64,000 nucleotides of DNA. Source: Bdellovibrionales bacterium CG10_big_fil_rev_8_21_14_0_10_45_34. Lineage in GTDB: Bacteria; Bdellovibrionota; Bdellovibrionia; Bdellovibrionales; 1-14-0-10-45-34. Made by a program: the position numbers and the translations under genes. Positions 8,102 through 17,461 of this stretch are shown one piece after another. How positions within the stretch are numbered: position 1 is the first letter of the stretch; every line of letters starts with the position of its first letter. The DNA lies in NCBI GenBank assembly GCA_002778785.1, contig PEZS01000006.1, forward strand, positions 56,652 through 120,651. Reading direction: 5' to 3'. The notes beneath the pieces were generated by a model. That model had not been told where the DNA came from and did no database searches. It was given only the letters and a program-made list of their open reading frames with translations.

Positions 8102-10570
8102 CTAATGGGCTTGAAGAGAATGACCGGTGTACTGCGCCTTGATTCCTTCATTGCGACCTGCACGCTGCTTAAAAATATCGCTGGCCTTCTTTATATCAAG
8201 TGCATTCACTAGAACTTGGTCGACATGATTGACAAGGATCATTTTCATATCCTTCCTGATCTCCTCAGGAATATCTTTCAAGTCTTTCTCGTTTTCTTTC
8301 GGTACGATAATTGTTCTTACTCCGGCGCGATGAGCAGCTAATGCCTTCTCTTTCAGTCCACCAATGGCTAATACTCGACCTCTTAAAGTTGTCTCACCTG
8401 TCATTGCGACAGTCCTTCGGACGGGTATCTTCATTAGCGCCGAAACAATGCTTGTCGTAATTGCAATTCCGGCGGATGGCCCATCTTTTGGAATAGCACC
8501 TTCAGGAACGTGAATGTGTACGTCAATATTCGCAAAGTAATCCTTATCAAGAGCAAAGAGTGGGCCTCTTGAGCGAACATAACTCATTGCCGCTGAACAA
8601 GATTCCTTCATCACGTCACCCAATTGACCGGTGATGGTGAACTTTCCCTTTCCGGGAACAACAGAAACCTCTATTACTAGCAAATCTCCACCGACTTCCG
8701 TCCAAGCTAATCCGTTGGTTAAACCAATTTCGTTAGTCTCTTCCATTTTACCGTGTCTATAGCGATGTGGACCAAGAAGTGAAGCAACCTTCTTGGCAGT
8801 GACCTGAAAGTTTTTCTTTTGAAGCTGTTTTTCCGCGTCGACGGAATTGGATTTTCCTTTGAGTTTTTCTTTCTCAATCGCAATCTCCCTTGCGAGTTTT
8901 CGACATACCGTAGCCACTTGCCTCTCTAGGTTTCTAACTCCCGCTTCTCGAGTGTAATCGCGAATGACGGCTCTTAAAGCTTGATCGGCTACCTTGATCT
9001 TAAATTTTGAGAGGCCATGCATTTCCATTTGTTTGGGGAGCAAATACTTTTTCGCAATATGAAACTTTTCGGACTCTGTGTAGCCCTCAAGTTGAATCAA
9101 CTCCATACGATCTAAAAGCGGACGTGGGATCGTGTGAAGTGAGTTTGCTGTTGTGATAAACATCACTTTAGATAGGTCGTATTCGACTTCTAAATAGTGA
9201 TCTTGGAAGGTTGAATTCTGCTCTGGATCTAAGACTTCAAGTAGTGCACTTGATGGATCCCCTCGAAAATCGTTACTCATTTTGTCGATTTCATCGAGCA
9301 AAAATAATGGGTTGCTGGTTTCAGCTTTCTTAAGTGCTTGAACGATCTTTCCTGGCATCGCGCCGACGTAGGTCCTTCTGTGGCCACGAATTTCCGCTTC
9401 ATCTCTCACTCCGCCCAATGAAATGCGTGCGAAACTCCTGTTAAGAGCTTTTGCAATCGATCTACCAAGTGAGGTTTTACCCACTCCCGGTGGGCCAGCT
9501 AAGCAGAGGATTTGGCCTCGCAATCCGTCAGTCATAGACTGAACTGCTAAATACTCTAAAATTCTCTCTTTTACTTTTTCGAGACCCCAGTGGTCTTCGT
9601 TCAAAATGTCTTCGGCGAGTTTTAGATCATGTTTTTCATCAGAATAATGCTTCCAGGGGAGTGTGAGTATCCAGTCGATGTAGTTTCTCACAACGCTCGC
9701 CTCGGCACTCATAGGAGACATCATCTTTAATTTCTTAAGCTCCTTCTTAACTTTTTCTGCGGCTTCTTTTGTGAGCTTTTTCTTTTGGGCCTGATCCTCA
9801 AGCTCTTCTATCTCGGCCTGGTATTCATCCTTTTCGCCGAGCTCTTTTTGAATCGCTTGCATTCTTTCATTGAGGTAATACTCGCGATGTGATCGCTTCA
9901 TTTGTTTATCAACTCTGTTCTGAATCTTCTTCTCAACTTCAAGAATTTCAATCTCAGAAGTCATAGTTGTTAAGAGTTGCTCTAGTCGTTTGTTGGAGTT
10001 TATCATCTCGAGGCTTTTTTGCTTGTCTTCAAGTTTCAGATTCAGCTGAGTAACGACAATATCGGCAAGCTCATTGGCATCATCTATTGTGGAAACTCGC
10101 ATAAAAATGTCAGGCTGAATTCTTTTATTTAGCTTTACGTAGGTTTCAAAAGTGCCCTTTACAGACCTTACGAGTGCCTGCGTTTCGGTAGGGTCAGTGA
10201 CTTCTTCGACGAGCTCCTCAACATCTACCCGATACAGTTTGTCGGTTTGAGTAAACTTTTTGATAACGACTCGACCTTTGCCTTCGACCAAAACCTTGAC
10301 CGTGCCATCTGGAAGGCGAAGAAGCTGAATAATAGTGCCACGTGTTCCCACTTCGAATATTTCTGCGGGTTCCGGGTTGTTAACCTTCGCGTCTTTCTGG
10401 GCAGCTAAAATAATATCTTGGCGTTGGTTCATCGCATCTTCGAGGGCGGCGATACTTTTTTCTCGGCCCACGAAAAGCGGCATCATCATGTGAGGAAAAA
10501 CAATCAGATCTCTTAGTGGTAAGAGCGGAAGGTTTCGGTTTTGATTTACAGTCTTTGCCTCAGCATTCAT
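8102..10570 (-). CDS. lon: ATP-dependent protease Lon (LonA)
   Basis: A full-length LonA of 822 residues. It has an N-terminal substrate-binding domain beginning [18 protein letters not shown], a long coiled-coil region (about 200-290), an AAA+ module with [11 protein letters not shown] and FLLDEIDKM, and a C-terminal peptidase domain. The catalytic dyad is Ser699 in DGPSAG and Lys742 in GGLKEKAL; the 43-residue spacing equals that of E. coli Lon (679/722). A short lysine-rich insertion ([18 protein letters not shown]) precedes the sensor-2/peptidase junction. The start ATG has AAGGAG upstream. The gene follows clpX with a 50-base gap, so it is either co-transcribed with it or has its own promoter there. 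Confidence 0.98.
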   Translation of the reverse strand: MNAEAKTVNQNRNLPLLPLRDLIVFPHMMMPLFVGREKSIAALEDAMNQRQDIILAAQKDAKVNNPEPAEIFEVGTRGTIIQLLRLPDGTVKVLVEGKGRVVIKKFTQTDKLYRVDVEELVEEVTDPTETQALVRSVKGTFETYVKLNKRIQPDIFMRVSTIDDANELADIVVTQLNLKLEDKQKSLEMINSNKRLEQLLTTMTSEIEILEVEKKIQNRVDKQMKRSHREYYLNERMQAIQKELGEKDEYQAEIEELEDQAQKKKLTKEAAEKVKKELKKLKMMSPMSAEASVVRNYIDWILTLPWKHYSDEKHDLKLAEDILNEDHWGLEKVKERILEYLAVQSMTDGLRGQILCLAGPPGVGKTSLGRSIAKALNRSFARISLGGVRDEAEIRGHRRTYVGAMPGKIVQALKKAETSNPLFLLDEIDKMSNDFRGDPSSALLEVLDPEQNSTFQDHYLEVEYDLSKVMFITTANSLHTIPRPLLDRMELIQLEGYTESEKFHIAKKYLLPKQMEMHGLSKFKIKVADQALRAVIRDYTREAGVRNLERQVATVCRKLAREIAIEKEKLKGKSNSVDAEKQLQKKNFQVTAKKVASLLGPHRYRHGKMEETNEIGLTNGLAWTEVGGDLLVIEVSVVPGKGKFTITGQLGDVMKESCSAAMSYVRSRGPLFALDKDYFANIDVHIHVPEGAIPKDGPSAGIAITTSIVSALMKIPVRRTVAMTGETTLRGRVLAIGGLKEKALAAHRAGVRTIIVPKENEKDLKDIPEEIRKDMKMILVNHVDQVLVNALDIKKASDIFKQRAGRNEGIKAQYTGHSLQAH

Positions 10571-10620
10571 GACTCACTCCTTGTTTGGGGTGGTTGAGCA
10601 AGAGGGCAAAGATTAAATAA

Positions 10621-11910
10621 CTACGCGCTTTCCGCCTTTGACTTTTTTCTCATTGGCGTGGCGTCTTCTTCGCCCCCGAACACCACCTCTGGCTTTTTAC
10701 CAGAAGAGATGACCTCTTCTGTGATTATACATTCGCGAACGTTCGACAAGGAAGGGATTTCATACATGATGTCGAGCATGGAGCTTTCAATAACACTACG
10801 CAGCCCTCGTGCACCCGTTTTTCGTCGGAGGGCCTCTCGAGCGATTTCTTTAAGAGCGCTTTCGGTAAAGGTCAGCTCGACCCCCTCATAACTAAAGAGT
10901 TTTTGATATTGACGTACGAGGGAATTTTTGGGCTTAGATAAAATGTCGATGAGCGCACCTTCGTCTAATGGGTCTAGTACGGCTAAAACAGGCGTACGAC
11001 CTATGAACTCTGGTATCAAACCAAAACGGATGAGGTCATCAGGCTGTATCTGTTGTAAAATGTTCTGGGCTCCTGATCGTTCGCTTTCAGTCTTAATATC
11101 CGCTGTGATACCTAAGCTGCGATTACTTATTCGATTTTCAATAATTCTTTCCAGCCCGACGAACGCGCCGCCCAAAATAAAAAGGATATTTGAAGTATCA
11201 ACCTGAATGAAATCTTGTTGCGGGTGTTTTCTGCCGCCCTTTGGCGGTAGATTAGCTACAGTTCCCTCTAAAATCTTCAAGAGAGCCTGCTGTACTCCTT
11301 CGCCGCTCACGTCTCGAGTGATCGAAGGATTTTCTGATTTACGTGATATCTTGTCAATTTCATCGATATAAATAACGCCTCGTTGTGCGCGAGCCACATC
11401 ATAGTCTGCTGCCTGCAGCAAGTAGAGAACAACGTTTTCTACGTCTTCGCCGACATAGCCCGCCTCAGTGAGGGTTGTGGCATCCGCCATCGCAAATGGT
11501 ACGTTGAGTATTCGAGCGATTGTCTGGGCTAAAAGGGTCTTACCGCTTCCAGTTGGTCCGATAAGTAAGATATTGCTTTTGGCTAACTCTACATCATCGC
11601 GCTTCTTACCCTCTAGCGCGGTAATTCTTTTGTAATGGTTGTGCACAGAAACCGCTAGGGACTTTTTGGCTTTCTCTTGCCCGATCACATAGTCATCCAA
11701 AAACAACCTAATATCTCTTGGTTTTGGTATTTTAAATTGGCCCGTCTTTGTAACGTCTTTTTCTTTGTCTTCTGCTATAATACTGTTGCACAGATCAATG
11801 CATTCATCACAAATATAAACGCCGGGGCCAGCAATAAGCTTTTTCACTACCAGTTGGCTTTTTTCACAAAAACTACAGCGAAGGGTGCCTAGAGTTTCTT
11901 TTTTACTCAT
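10621..11910 (-). CDS. clpX: ClpXP unfoldase subunit ClpX
   Basis: A 429-residue AAA+ unfoldase that feeds the ClpP peptidase. The N-terminal zinc-binding domain has Cys12, Cys15, Cys34 and Cys37. Walker A is GPTGSGKT at 118-125, and Walker B is [10 protein letters not shown]. The pore loop is GYVGEDVE, and the ClpP-contacting loop should be the segment around [11 protein letters not shown]. The start ATG overlaps the clpP stop as ATGA, so the two are translationally coupled, with GAGGG inside the clpP end serving as ribosome-binding site. Confidence 0.98.
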   Translation of the reverse strand: MSKKETLGTLRCSFCEKSQLVVKKLIAGPGVYICDECIDLCNSIIAEDKEKDVTKTGQFKIPKPRDIRLFLDDYVIGQEKAKKSLAVSVHNHYKRITALEGKKRDDVELAKSNILLIGPTGSGKTLLAQTIARILNVPFAMADATTLTEAGYVGEDVENVVLYLLQAADYDVARAQRGVIYIDEIDKISRKSENPSITRDVSGEGVQQALLKILEGTVANLPPKGGRKHPQQDFIQVDTSNILFILGGAFVGLERIIENRISNRSLGITADIKTESERSGAQNILQQIQPDDLIRFGLIPEFIGRTPVLAVLDPLDEGALIDILSKPKNSLVRQYQKLFSYEGVELTFTESALKEIAREALRRKTGARGLRSVIESSMLDIMYEIPSLSNVRECIITEEVISSGKKPEVVFGGEEDATPMRKKSKAESA

Positions 11911-12527
11911 TTTATTTTGCCCTCTTGCGGAAGGTTTTTCCTGTAAGAAATAACTTCATCTATTATGCCAAACTCTTTAGCCTTCTCAGGCCTCAGAAAA
12001 AAGTCTCTGTCCATGTATTTATCGAGTTCTTCGTAAGTGAGGTTTGTGTGTTTTGCATACAGTTCTGTCAACAAACGTTTTGTTTCAATGAGTTCTTTGG
12101 CATGAATTTCAATGTCGCTGACTTGGCCAGATAACCCTCCGCCACCCAATAGGGGTTGGTGAATCATTACCCTCGAGTTTGGAAGTGCGTACCGTTTGCC
12201 CTTGGTGCCAGCCATGAGCAGAAACGAGCCCAAACTTGCTGCTAAGCCCGTGCAAATTGTTGCCACCGGGCACTTAACAAACTGCATCATGTCGTAGATG
12301 CCAAGGCCTGATGTGACGCTTCCACCCGGTGAGTTGATATACAACTGGATGTCTTTATCAGGGTTCTCCATCTCAAGAAACAACATCTGAGCAATGACTG
12401 AATTTGCAACCTCGTCGTTAATTGGCGTCCCAATAAAAATGATTCGATCTTTGAGGAGCCTCGAATAGATATCATAGCTTCTTTCCCCGCGGGGCGTTTG
12501 CTCAATTACGTACGGGATTAACGGCAT
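11907..12527 (-). CDS. clpP: ClpP serine peptidase
   Basis: A typical ClpP. From the ATG at 12527, which has GAGAGG about six bases upstream, it is 206 residues and begins [10 protein letters not shown], as most ClpP do. The open frame continues to 12665, but those 46 residues look unlike ClpP. The catalytic triad is Ser98 (GLAASLGS), His123 (MIHQP) and Asp175 (DRDFFL). The IYINSPGG-type segment reads [13 protein letters not shown]. The gene is divergent from pepA across a 195-base gap that should hold both promoters. No trigger factor gene precedes it here; tig lies alone at 22869. Confidence 0.97.
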   Translation of the reverse strand: MPLIPYVIEQTPRGERSYDIYSRLLKDRIIFIGTPINDEVANSVIAQMLFLEMENPDKDIQLYINSPGGSVTSGLGIYDMMQFVKCPVATICTGLAASLGSFLLMAGTKGKRYALPNSRVMIHQPLLGGGGLSGQVSDIEIHAKELIETKRLLTELYAKHTNLTYEELDKYMDRDFFLRPEKAKEFGIIDEVISYRKNLPQEGKIK

Positions 12528-12722
12528 GAAGAACCTCTCGTGTTGTCTTTTCATATTAGCAAACTCCGCGCGGATACCCAAGGCGCAGGAGCTATTGCCC
12601 AGTATATTCTGGATCGGAATTTTTTGCTGCTCTCCGTAGTTCGCGTTGCACTTTTCTCTCACCAAGGTTTGTGTTAGCCTCTGCTTTCGTCGAGATTACA
12701 AAAAACTCCAGAAAGGTTGTTT

Positions 12723-14264
12723 ATGCGCATCAAGGTTTCCTCAGGTTCCTTACCGAAATCCGGTGTTGAATGCCTCATTGTATTTTGCGGTCAAAAGTCT
12801 AGCAGTGATAAGGCCAAGGCGAAAAAGTCCAAGTCTGAGTTAGTTCTTCATGGTGGCACCAGGCAACTTAATCAAAGAATCCAAGAAAGTTTTGAGGTCG
12901 GGCGATTCAAAGCCAAACCCGGTGAAGTTCTCATGTGGCGCGGCTTAACAAATGAGTTAGCGCAAAACTTACTGGCGGTTGGATTAGGAGAGGAGTCCGA
13001 GTTTGAGCTAGAAACGCTTCGTCGCTCAGCTGGATGTGCCTATCGAGCACTTGATAAAGAGAAGCTGAAGTCAGCAACGGTGAGCGTTGAATCCCTTACG
13101 GGTTTTTCAAAAAATCTTAACGGTATAGGGCAGGCGCTCTCCGAAGGTTTGGTTTTGGCTTCTTACGCCTACGTCGACTTTAAAAAAGAAGCCAGAGAAG
13201 AAAAACAAAAAAATGATCTCACCTATGAGTTCCTTTGCGCCTCGAAGAATGAAGTGAAGGCCTTTCAAGCCGGTGCAACTTTTGGTGAAGAGTTAGCAAA
13301 AAATGTTAACTTTGCCCGCTGGTTGGGCGACTCGCCCGGTAACGTTATCAATCCAGAGAATTTGGCCAACGAAGCTGCCAAAGCTGCTAAAGGTACAGCG
13401 TTGCAAGTTACAATCTGGGATAAAGCGCGTATTAAAAAAGAAAAAATGGGTTGTTTACTCGGAGTCGGCAGCGGCAGCGATTATGACCCTCGCTTCATAA
13501 TCATGGAATACAAAGGCGCTGCGGGTAAGAAGCCTATTTGCTTTGTTGGTAAAGGTTTAACATTTGATTCAGGTGGTATATCCATCAAGCCCTCTGCCGG
13601 CATGGAGGAGATGAAATTTGATATGTGCGGTGGCGCCGCCGTCATAGGTACAATGCTCGCTCTTGCTAAACTGAAAATTGCAGTGAACGCTATCGGAATA
13701 GTCCCGGCTTCCGAAAATATGCCTGGTCCAAGTGCAAACAAGCCTGGTGATATCCTTGTTGCTAGAAACGGAAAAACCGTTGAAGTGAATAATACAGATG
13801 CTGAAGGACGTTTGATTTTGGCCGATGCAATCTGTTTTGCCTCCGAAAAGAAACCGCAGTTCATCGTAGATGCAGCAACCCTAACCGGCGCTATGGTAAT
13901 GGCACTCGGCGATACACATTCGGGCTACTTTTGTAACGACAAAGAGCTGTATTCAAAAATTGAGTCCGCGGCAGAAGCTGCAGGTGAAGTGCTCTGGCGA
14001 ATGCCACTTGTAAAGGAGCACACCGACGACATGCGCGGTATTTACGCAGATCTTTCAAACATCCCGTCGCGCAAGGGTGCCGGAAGCGCAAAGGGTGCTG
14101 CCTTCTTAAAAGAGTTTGTGGGAGAGGGTATTCCCTACGCTCATTTCGATATCGCAGGAACGGCCTGGGACGTTGGTCACCGAATCCCTTATTATTGCGC
14201 AAAGGGTGCGAGCGGGGTGATGGTGCGGACGTTTGTACAGCTCGCCCTCGCCTACAGCAGATAA
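12723..14264 (+). CDS. pepA: Cytosol (leucyl) aminopeptidase, M17 family
   Basis: A 513-residue two-domain M17 metalloaminopeptidase that removes N-terminal residues from peptides in the cytoplasm. The catalytic half has GKGLTFDSGGISIKPSAGM, which provides Lys and Asp ligands, and the family signature NTDAEGRLILADA. The PSRKGAGSAKGAAFL segment follows. The N-terminal regulatory domain is diverged and lysine-rich near residue 30. The ATG at 12723 is preceded by AAAGG, and a TTG two codons earlier is less likely. It is divergent from clpP, which suits a role in finishing peptides made by ClpXP and Lon. Confidence 0.96.
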   Translation: MRIKVSSGSLPKSGVECLIVFCGQKSSSDKAKAKKSKSELVLHGGTRQLNQRIQESFEVGRFKAKPGEVLMWRGLTNELAQNLLAVGLGEESEFELETLRRSAGCAYRALDKEKLKSATVSVESLTGFSKNLNGIGQALSEGLVLASYAYVDFKKEAREEKQKNDLTYEFLCASKNEVKAFQAGATFGEELAKNVNFARWLGDSPGNVINPENLANEAAKAAKGTALQVTIWDKARIKKEKMGCLLGVGSGSDYDPRFIIMEYKGAAGKKPICFVGKGLTFDSGGISIKPSAGMEEMKFDMCGGAAVIGTMLALAKLKIAVNAIGIVPASENMPGPSANKPGDILVARNGKTVEVNNTDAEGRLILADAICFASEKKPQFIVDAATLTGAMVMALGDTHSGYFCNDKELYSKIESAAEAAGEVLWRMPLVKEHTDDMRGIYADLSNIPSRKGAGSAKGAAFLKEFVGEGIPYAHFDIAGTAWDVGHRIPYYCAKGASGVMVRTFVQLALAYSR

Positions 14265-14279
14265 GCATCGCATTTCACG

Positions 14280-14445
14280 GCCGACGCTGAAAATGCAGCA
14301 TCTGCTGCGTTCTCGCTTCTTCATCTCCCTTCGTCGTATTGACATACGCCTTCGGTCGATCAAGAAGCTGCGGCCTTGCATCTGCCGAATTTTGAGCGTC
14401 GGCGGGGAGGCTCTCCGCTGAGAATGCAGCATCTGCCGCATTCTC
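14280..14445. repeat. Cluster of nested palindromes (REP-like) in the pepA 3' gap
   Basis: The gene-free stretch 14265-14658 is dominated by inverted repeats. A 124-bp imperfect palindrome (14280-14403) is symmetric about position 14341.5: GCCGACGCT/AGCGTCGGC at the ends, GCTTCTT/AAGAAGC inside and CGTAT/ATACG at the centre are all in register, and by my count 40 of 62 positions pair. Its left arm contains the hairpin-forming GCAGCATCTGCTGC. Two more hairpins follow, GCGGGGAG/CTCTCCGC (14402-14418) and GAGAATGC/GCATTCTC (14420-14445), the last sharing AATGCAGCATCTGC with the left arm. This may be a REP/MITE-type element or a structured RNA that also ends pepA transcription. From 14446 to 14658 I see only the leader of the next gene. 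Confidence 0.75.
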
Positions 14446-14658
14446 ACACGTTTGAACAAATCCTTTTTTGGGGCGTGGTTTGTATCAGAACGAAGCGTGA
14501 GATGTCTCTTTGGCTCAAGGTCCCTCATTTTGCCTTGAAAATGGTCCGATAGACTTAGGTATGGTCTGTTGGCACTTATTTTAGTTAACCTCCAATGCCT
14601 TAAAGTCGACGTGTGGTATGTAAGCTCGAAAAGTAAAACTCTTATTTAGGAGCTTACG

Positions 14659-15873
14659 ATGAGTCGCCGCGTGTTACTACCCCTAGTTGTTTTTGCATGC
14701 TTGATTCTCATCTCGTGTTCTAATGTTAACCCCACTTACTCGCTTTTATCAGAAAGCCAGGGTTTTGATCAGGCCTCCAGCGTAATCATCGACAACAAGA
14801 TTGATATCATTTGGATGATCGACGACTCGGGCACAATGAAGAACCATCAATCAAATCTGGCTACGAATTTTTCGAACTTTATAGGGGAGTTTACTAACAA
14901 AGGCTACGACTACAATATGGTGGTCGCTTCGACTTCGGCTTGGCTGCGAGAGTATGAATACAATTACGAGAGTTGCGGTAACGCAAATCCAAACCCATTA
15001 GCGGATCCGAGCAAGCTATACAAATCTAGTGCCGACTGCAGCATGACTCTTGCAACTTATGGTGAAATGACTCACTTTCGAGATGGCGATCTCTACGGGC
15101 TAACCAATGGTACCCCGGGGCAAAGAAGTGGAACTTACTTAATTTCGAGCAATCTTATGGCTCCTCAAGAAGTCATAAATACATTTGCAATCAATATTCA
15201 GACGGGAATACGGGGCGATGGATACCGCGAAAACGGTTTTCAAAGTCTGAGGTCTGTGCTGCGTAGAAATGAAGATGGTTCGGTCGGTTATGATGGCGAG
15301 ACTCATACAGTCCTCGGGGAGTTTCGAAGATCAGATGCCTTTTTAGCTATCATCCTTGTTTCGGATGAAGAGGATCAGTCGTCCGATCAGTCTGGCTCAA
15401 ACTACAGCTCTGTGGAAGATTATGTTCAAAGTTTTGTAGGATTTTTGGATGGCTATACAAACGGAGCTGAAGGCAGCCGTCGCTACAACGTTTCGAGTAT
15501 CACTACTGTCGACGTCAATGACTGTGAATACTCGTTGCACGGGCAAGCAACACAAGGGGACCGCTATGTCGCGATTGCCGAGGCAGCAGATGGTGTTGTT
15601 GGCAATATCTGTAGTCCTGACTTTTCTGAGCAACTGGATCTGATCTCTCAGCAGATCATTGCACTTTCTACGAGATTCCAACTTGCACGCGAACCCGTTC
15701 CTTCGACTATTAAGGTCTTTGTAAATAATGTTGTCATTCCTATGGACGACACCAATGGTTGGAAGTATATAGCAGAAAATGGATTCTACTACGTAGAGTT
15801 CAACGGTTCGGCAGTTCCTGAACAGGGCTCTTCGATCATCGTCAATTATGATCCTGCAACTATTAAAGATTAG
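14659..15873 (+). CDS. VWA-domain lipoprotein
   Basis: A 404-residue predicted outer-membrane or periplasmic lipoprotein. The signal peptide ends in a lipobox with Cys20 (LILISC). A von Willebrand factor A-like domain follows, beginning IDIIWMIDDSGTM with the metal-site motif D-x-S-G-T at Asp55-Thr59; the later strand AIILVSDEEDQSS matches the second half of the fold. The central insert is rich in Tyr, Asn and Ser with several Cys (YESCGN, SADCSM, NDCEYS, GNICSP) that could form disulfides. A C-terminal beta-module (STIKVFVNNVVIP) completes it. The ATG has TTTAGGAG nine bases upstream. Partners are unknown. It converges with the next gene. Confidence 0.8.
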   Translation: MSRRVLLPLVVFACLILISCSNVNPTYSLLSESQGFDQASSVIIDNKIDIIWMIDDSGTMKNHQSNLATNFSNFIGEFTNKGYDYNMVVASTSAWLREYEYNYESCGNANPNPLADPSKLYKSSADCSMTLATYGEMTHFRDGDLYGLTNGTPGQRSGTYLISSNLMAPQEVINTFAINIQTGIRGDGYRENGFQSLRSVLRRNEDGSVGYDGETHTVLGEFRRSDAFLAIILVSDEEDQSSDQSGSNYSSVEDYVQSFVGFLDGYTNGAEGSRRYNVSSITTVDVNDCEYSLHGQATQGDRYVAIAEAADGVVGNICSPDFSEQLDLISQQIIALSTRFQLAREPVPSTIKVFVNNVVIPMDDTNGWKYIAENGFYYVEFNGSAVPEQGSSIIVNYDPATIKD

Positions 15874-15879
15874 ACGCGA

Positions 15880-16563
15880 TCACTCGGGGTTAAACTTAAC
15901 TTCAATTTGGATAGGTAGACGATCGCCCTTAGAGTTGAGATCGTCTTGATTGATTTCAAAAACGTCAGAATTAGAAGTGAACTTTACCTGAGTCAATACC
16001 CAAAACTCTGGGTACCAACCAGCTACGACGCCCTTTACGCGGTTTCTAACGTTCGAGGCGGTGTACTCCACCACGTCAACCTTTGTTGAGCCGGAGTGAA
16101 TTTCTGAGTAAAGTTCTTGCGTGAAAAGCCACAATGGCTTCGCGTAGACTATTTTTTTCGCAGATTGTTGGTTAACATAAGTGTCGTCTTCTTCGCAGAT
16201 TGTCTCTGTCACGAGTTCTGGAGCGCCTTGCCCGGAGTTCCAAACGCCGTCGCCAGCAAAGGTGAGGACTATCGTTGTTGAGCTATCACAAAGAGAGTAC
16301 ACTTGGCCGCCGACTTCGAAGAGTGTTTGTACACGCACTCCCCAGTTAGGGGCGTTCTCGGTAAGTTTCATCGAACCAACAAGCTGTTCTTTGATAGAGT
16401 TGCGGGTTGATTCGCTAGCAATAGAAATACTTTGTGCTGGAGTAGCAGCGGCAGGTTCACGAGACCTTTCCTGCGTCGAGAAGTGCCGCGTGAGCCACAC
16501 TGCAAGAACCGTCAGTGCTACTACGTAAGAAATCAAAAGGTATTTGTTCGCCTTTTTTTTCAT
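15880..16563 (-). CDS. Membrane-anchored protein of unknown function
   Basis: I do not recognise the family. From the ATG at 16563, which has an AAGAG-type ribosome site, the 227-residue product has a lysine-rich N-terminus, one transmembrane segment (YLLISYVVALTVLAVWL), an Ala/Ser/Pro linker and a soluble, presumably periplasmic, domain of about 150 residues (for example NWGVRVQTLFEVGGQVYSLC, KIVYAKPLWLFTQELYSEIH, GVVAGWYPEFWVLTQVKF). Two Cys in that domain could pair. It is tail-to-tail with the VWA lipoprotein and divergent from sufE. Confidence 0.65.
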   Translation of the reverse strand: MKKKANKYLLISYVVALTVLAVWLTRHFSTQERSREPAAATPAQSISIASESTRNSIKEQLVGSMKLTENAPNWGVRVQTLFEVGGQVYSLCDSSTTIVLTFAGDGVWNSGQGAPELVTETICEEDDTYVNQQSAKKIVYAKPLWLFTQELYSEIHSGSTKVDVVEYTASNVRNRVKGVVAGWYPEFWVLTQVKFTSNSDVFEINQDDLNSKGDRLPIQIEVKFNPE

Positions 16564-16903
16564 CAAACTCTTTTTCGGATTTTCATTGTCTTATCTTGAG
16601 AACTCCCCGACTTAGGTGCCTGTCACTAAATGACGGCCTAGTCGACTAATAGTCGGGGGATCCAAACTTTCTTACAAAGATGGATTTGCCACAGTGTTAA
16701 CATGCCCGGCTTGCATTTAGGGCGGGCAGTTCCAATTACCTCTCTTACCGAGTCAAACTGAGGTTTAGGTGCCCTTTGGTGGCAAGCAAGACTTTTGGTC
16801 TTTCCTCTGTAAACGCTTGGGGCTATAACGAACCCGATACTGATTCGCAAATCAAGAGTTCTTGCTAATTCGGCGGCTCAATTTATTGGAGACTAAAAGT
16901 TAT
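16564..16903. other. Gene-free stretch with a stem-loop
   Basis: About 340 bases between the divergent membrane-protein gene and sufE contain no convincing gene; the minus frame at 16638-16850 has no ribosome site or recognisable domain. It does hold an inverted repeat: CCCCGACT (16605-16612) pairs with AGTCGGGG (16651-16658). Inside it TAGG, CC and GTCA pair in turn with TGAC, GG and CCTA, giving a roughly 54-nt bulged hairpin. A second small inverted repeat, TGCCCG/CGGGCA, lies at 16703-16728. Promoters for both flanking genes should be here, but I could not fix them. Confidence 0.6.
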
Positions 16904-17359
16904 ATGACCTCAGATATCCATGACTCGATTCTTACTCGGCAATCGCTGCTTGTTGAAAAGTTTAATAACTTGAATGATTGGGAGGCTAGATATTCAATGA
17001 TCATTGATTTTGGTAAGCAACTACCCACCATGCCTCAAGAGCATCATTCAGAAGAAAACAAAGTGCGCGGCTGCCAGTCACAGGTGTGGCTCTACTCCGA
17101 ATTTAAAGACGGAAAGATATGGTTTTATGGCGACTCCGACGCCGCAATAGTAAAGGGACTTGTTGCCATGTTGGTTTACGTTTATTCGGGGGCAACTCCC
17201 TTAGAGGTATTTCAAACCTCCCCTCAATTTATCGAAGAGCTGGGTTTAAACCAGCATCTCTCGCAAACCCGCACAAGCGGCTTAGCTGCGATGGTAAAGC
17301 AAATGAAGATTTATGGTTATGCGTGGCACCTTAAAGAGCAGGGAACAAAGCCTGAGTAG
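16904..17359 (+). CDS. sufE: Sulfur acceptor protein SufE
   Basis: SufE accepts persulfide sulfur from the cysteine desulfurase SufS and hands it to the SufBCD scaffold. From the ATG at 16904 the protein has 151 residues, with the acceptor cysteine Cys57 in VRGCQSQVW, the universal SufE motif, and the C-terminal helices typical of the family. An upstream TTG at 16862 would add 14 atypical residues. Unlike in many bacteria it is not in the suf operon, which lies about 23 kb away on the other strand, so its expression may be set separately from the Fe-S-responsive operon. Confidence 0.93.
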   Translation: MTSDIHDSILTRQSLLVEKFNNLNDWEARYSMIIDFGKQLPTMPQEHHSEENKVRGCQSQVWLYSEFKDGKIWFYGDSDAAIVKGLVAMLVYVYSGATPLEVFQTSPQFIEELGLNQHLSQTRTSGLAAMVKQMKIYGYAWHLKEQGTKPE

Positions 17360-17461
17360 TATCTAATTCTGAATAAATGGTGGTTTAAAGTACTCGACAT
17401 TGGATGAACATGGCCAAGAAAAAACCATGTTGTCCGTTTGGCGCTGCTATCGCAAGGCGAG

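Noticed and set aside
11907-12527. Apparent loss of the catalytic Asp of ClpP (Tyr171).
   Set aside because: Re-counting E. coli ClpP shows the catalytic Asp aligns with Asp175 in DRDFFL, which is present.
11907-12665. Longer clpP reading frame with 46 extra N-terminal residues.
   Set aside because: The extension does not resemble ClpP, and the ATG at 12527 has a good ribosome site and the standard [10 protein letters not shown] start.
14106-14528. Arginine-rich frames on the minus strand over the pepA end and palindrome cluster.
   Set aside because: Shadow of pepA and of the GC-rich inverted repeats; no start context, low-complexity composition.
16638-16850. A 70-codon minus-strand frame with several Cys and Lys residues that at first suggests a small zinc-binding protein.
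   Set aside because: No ribosome site, no recognisable family, Cys spacing does not fit a ribbon, and it runs across two inverted repeats in a gap.
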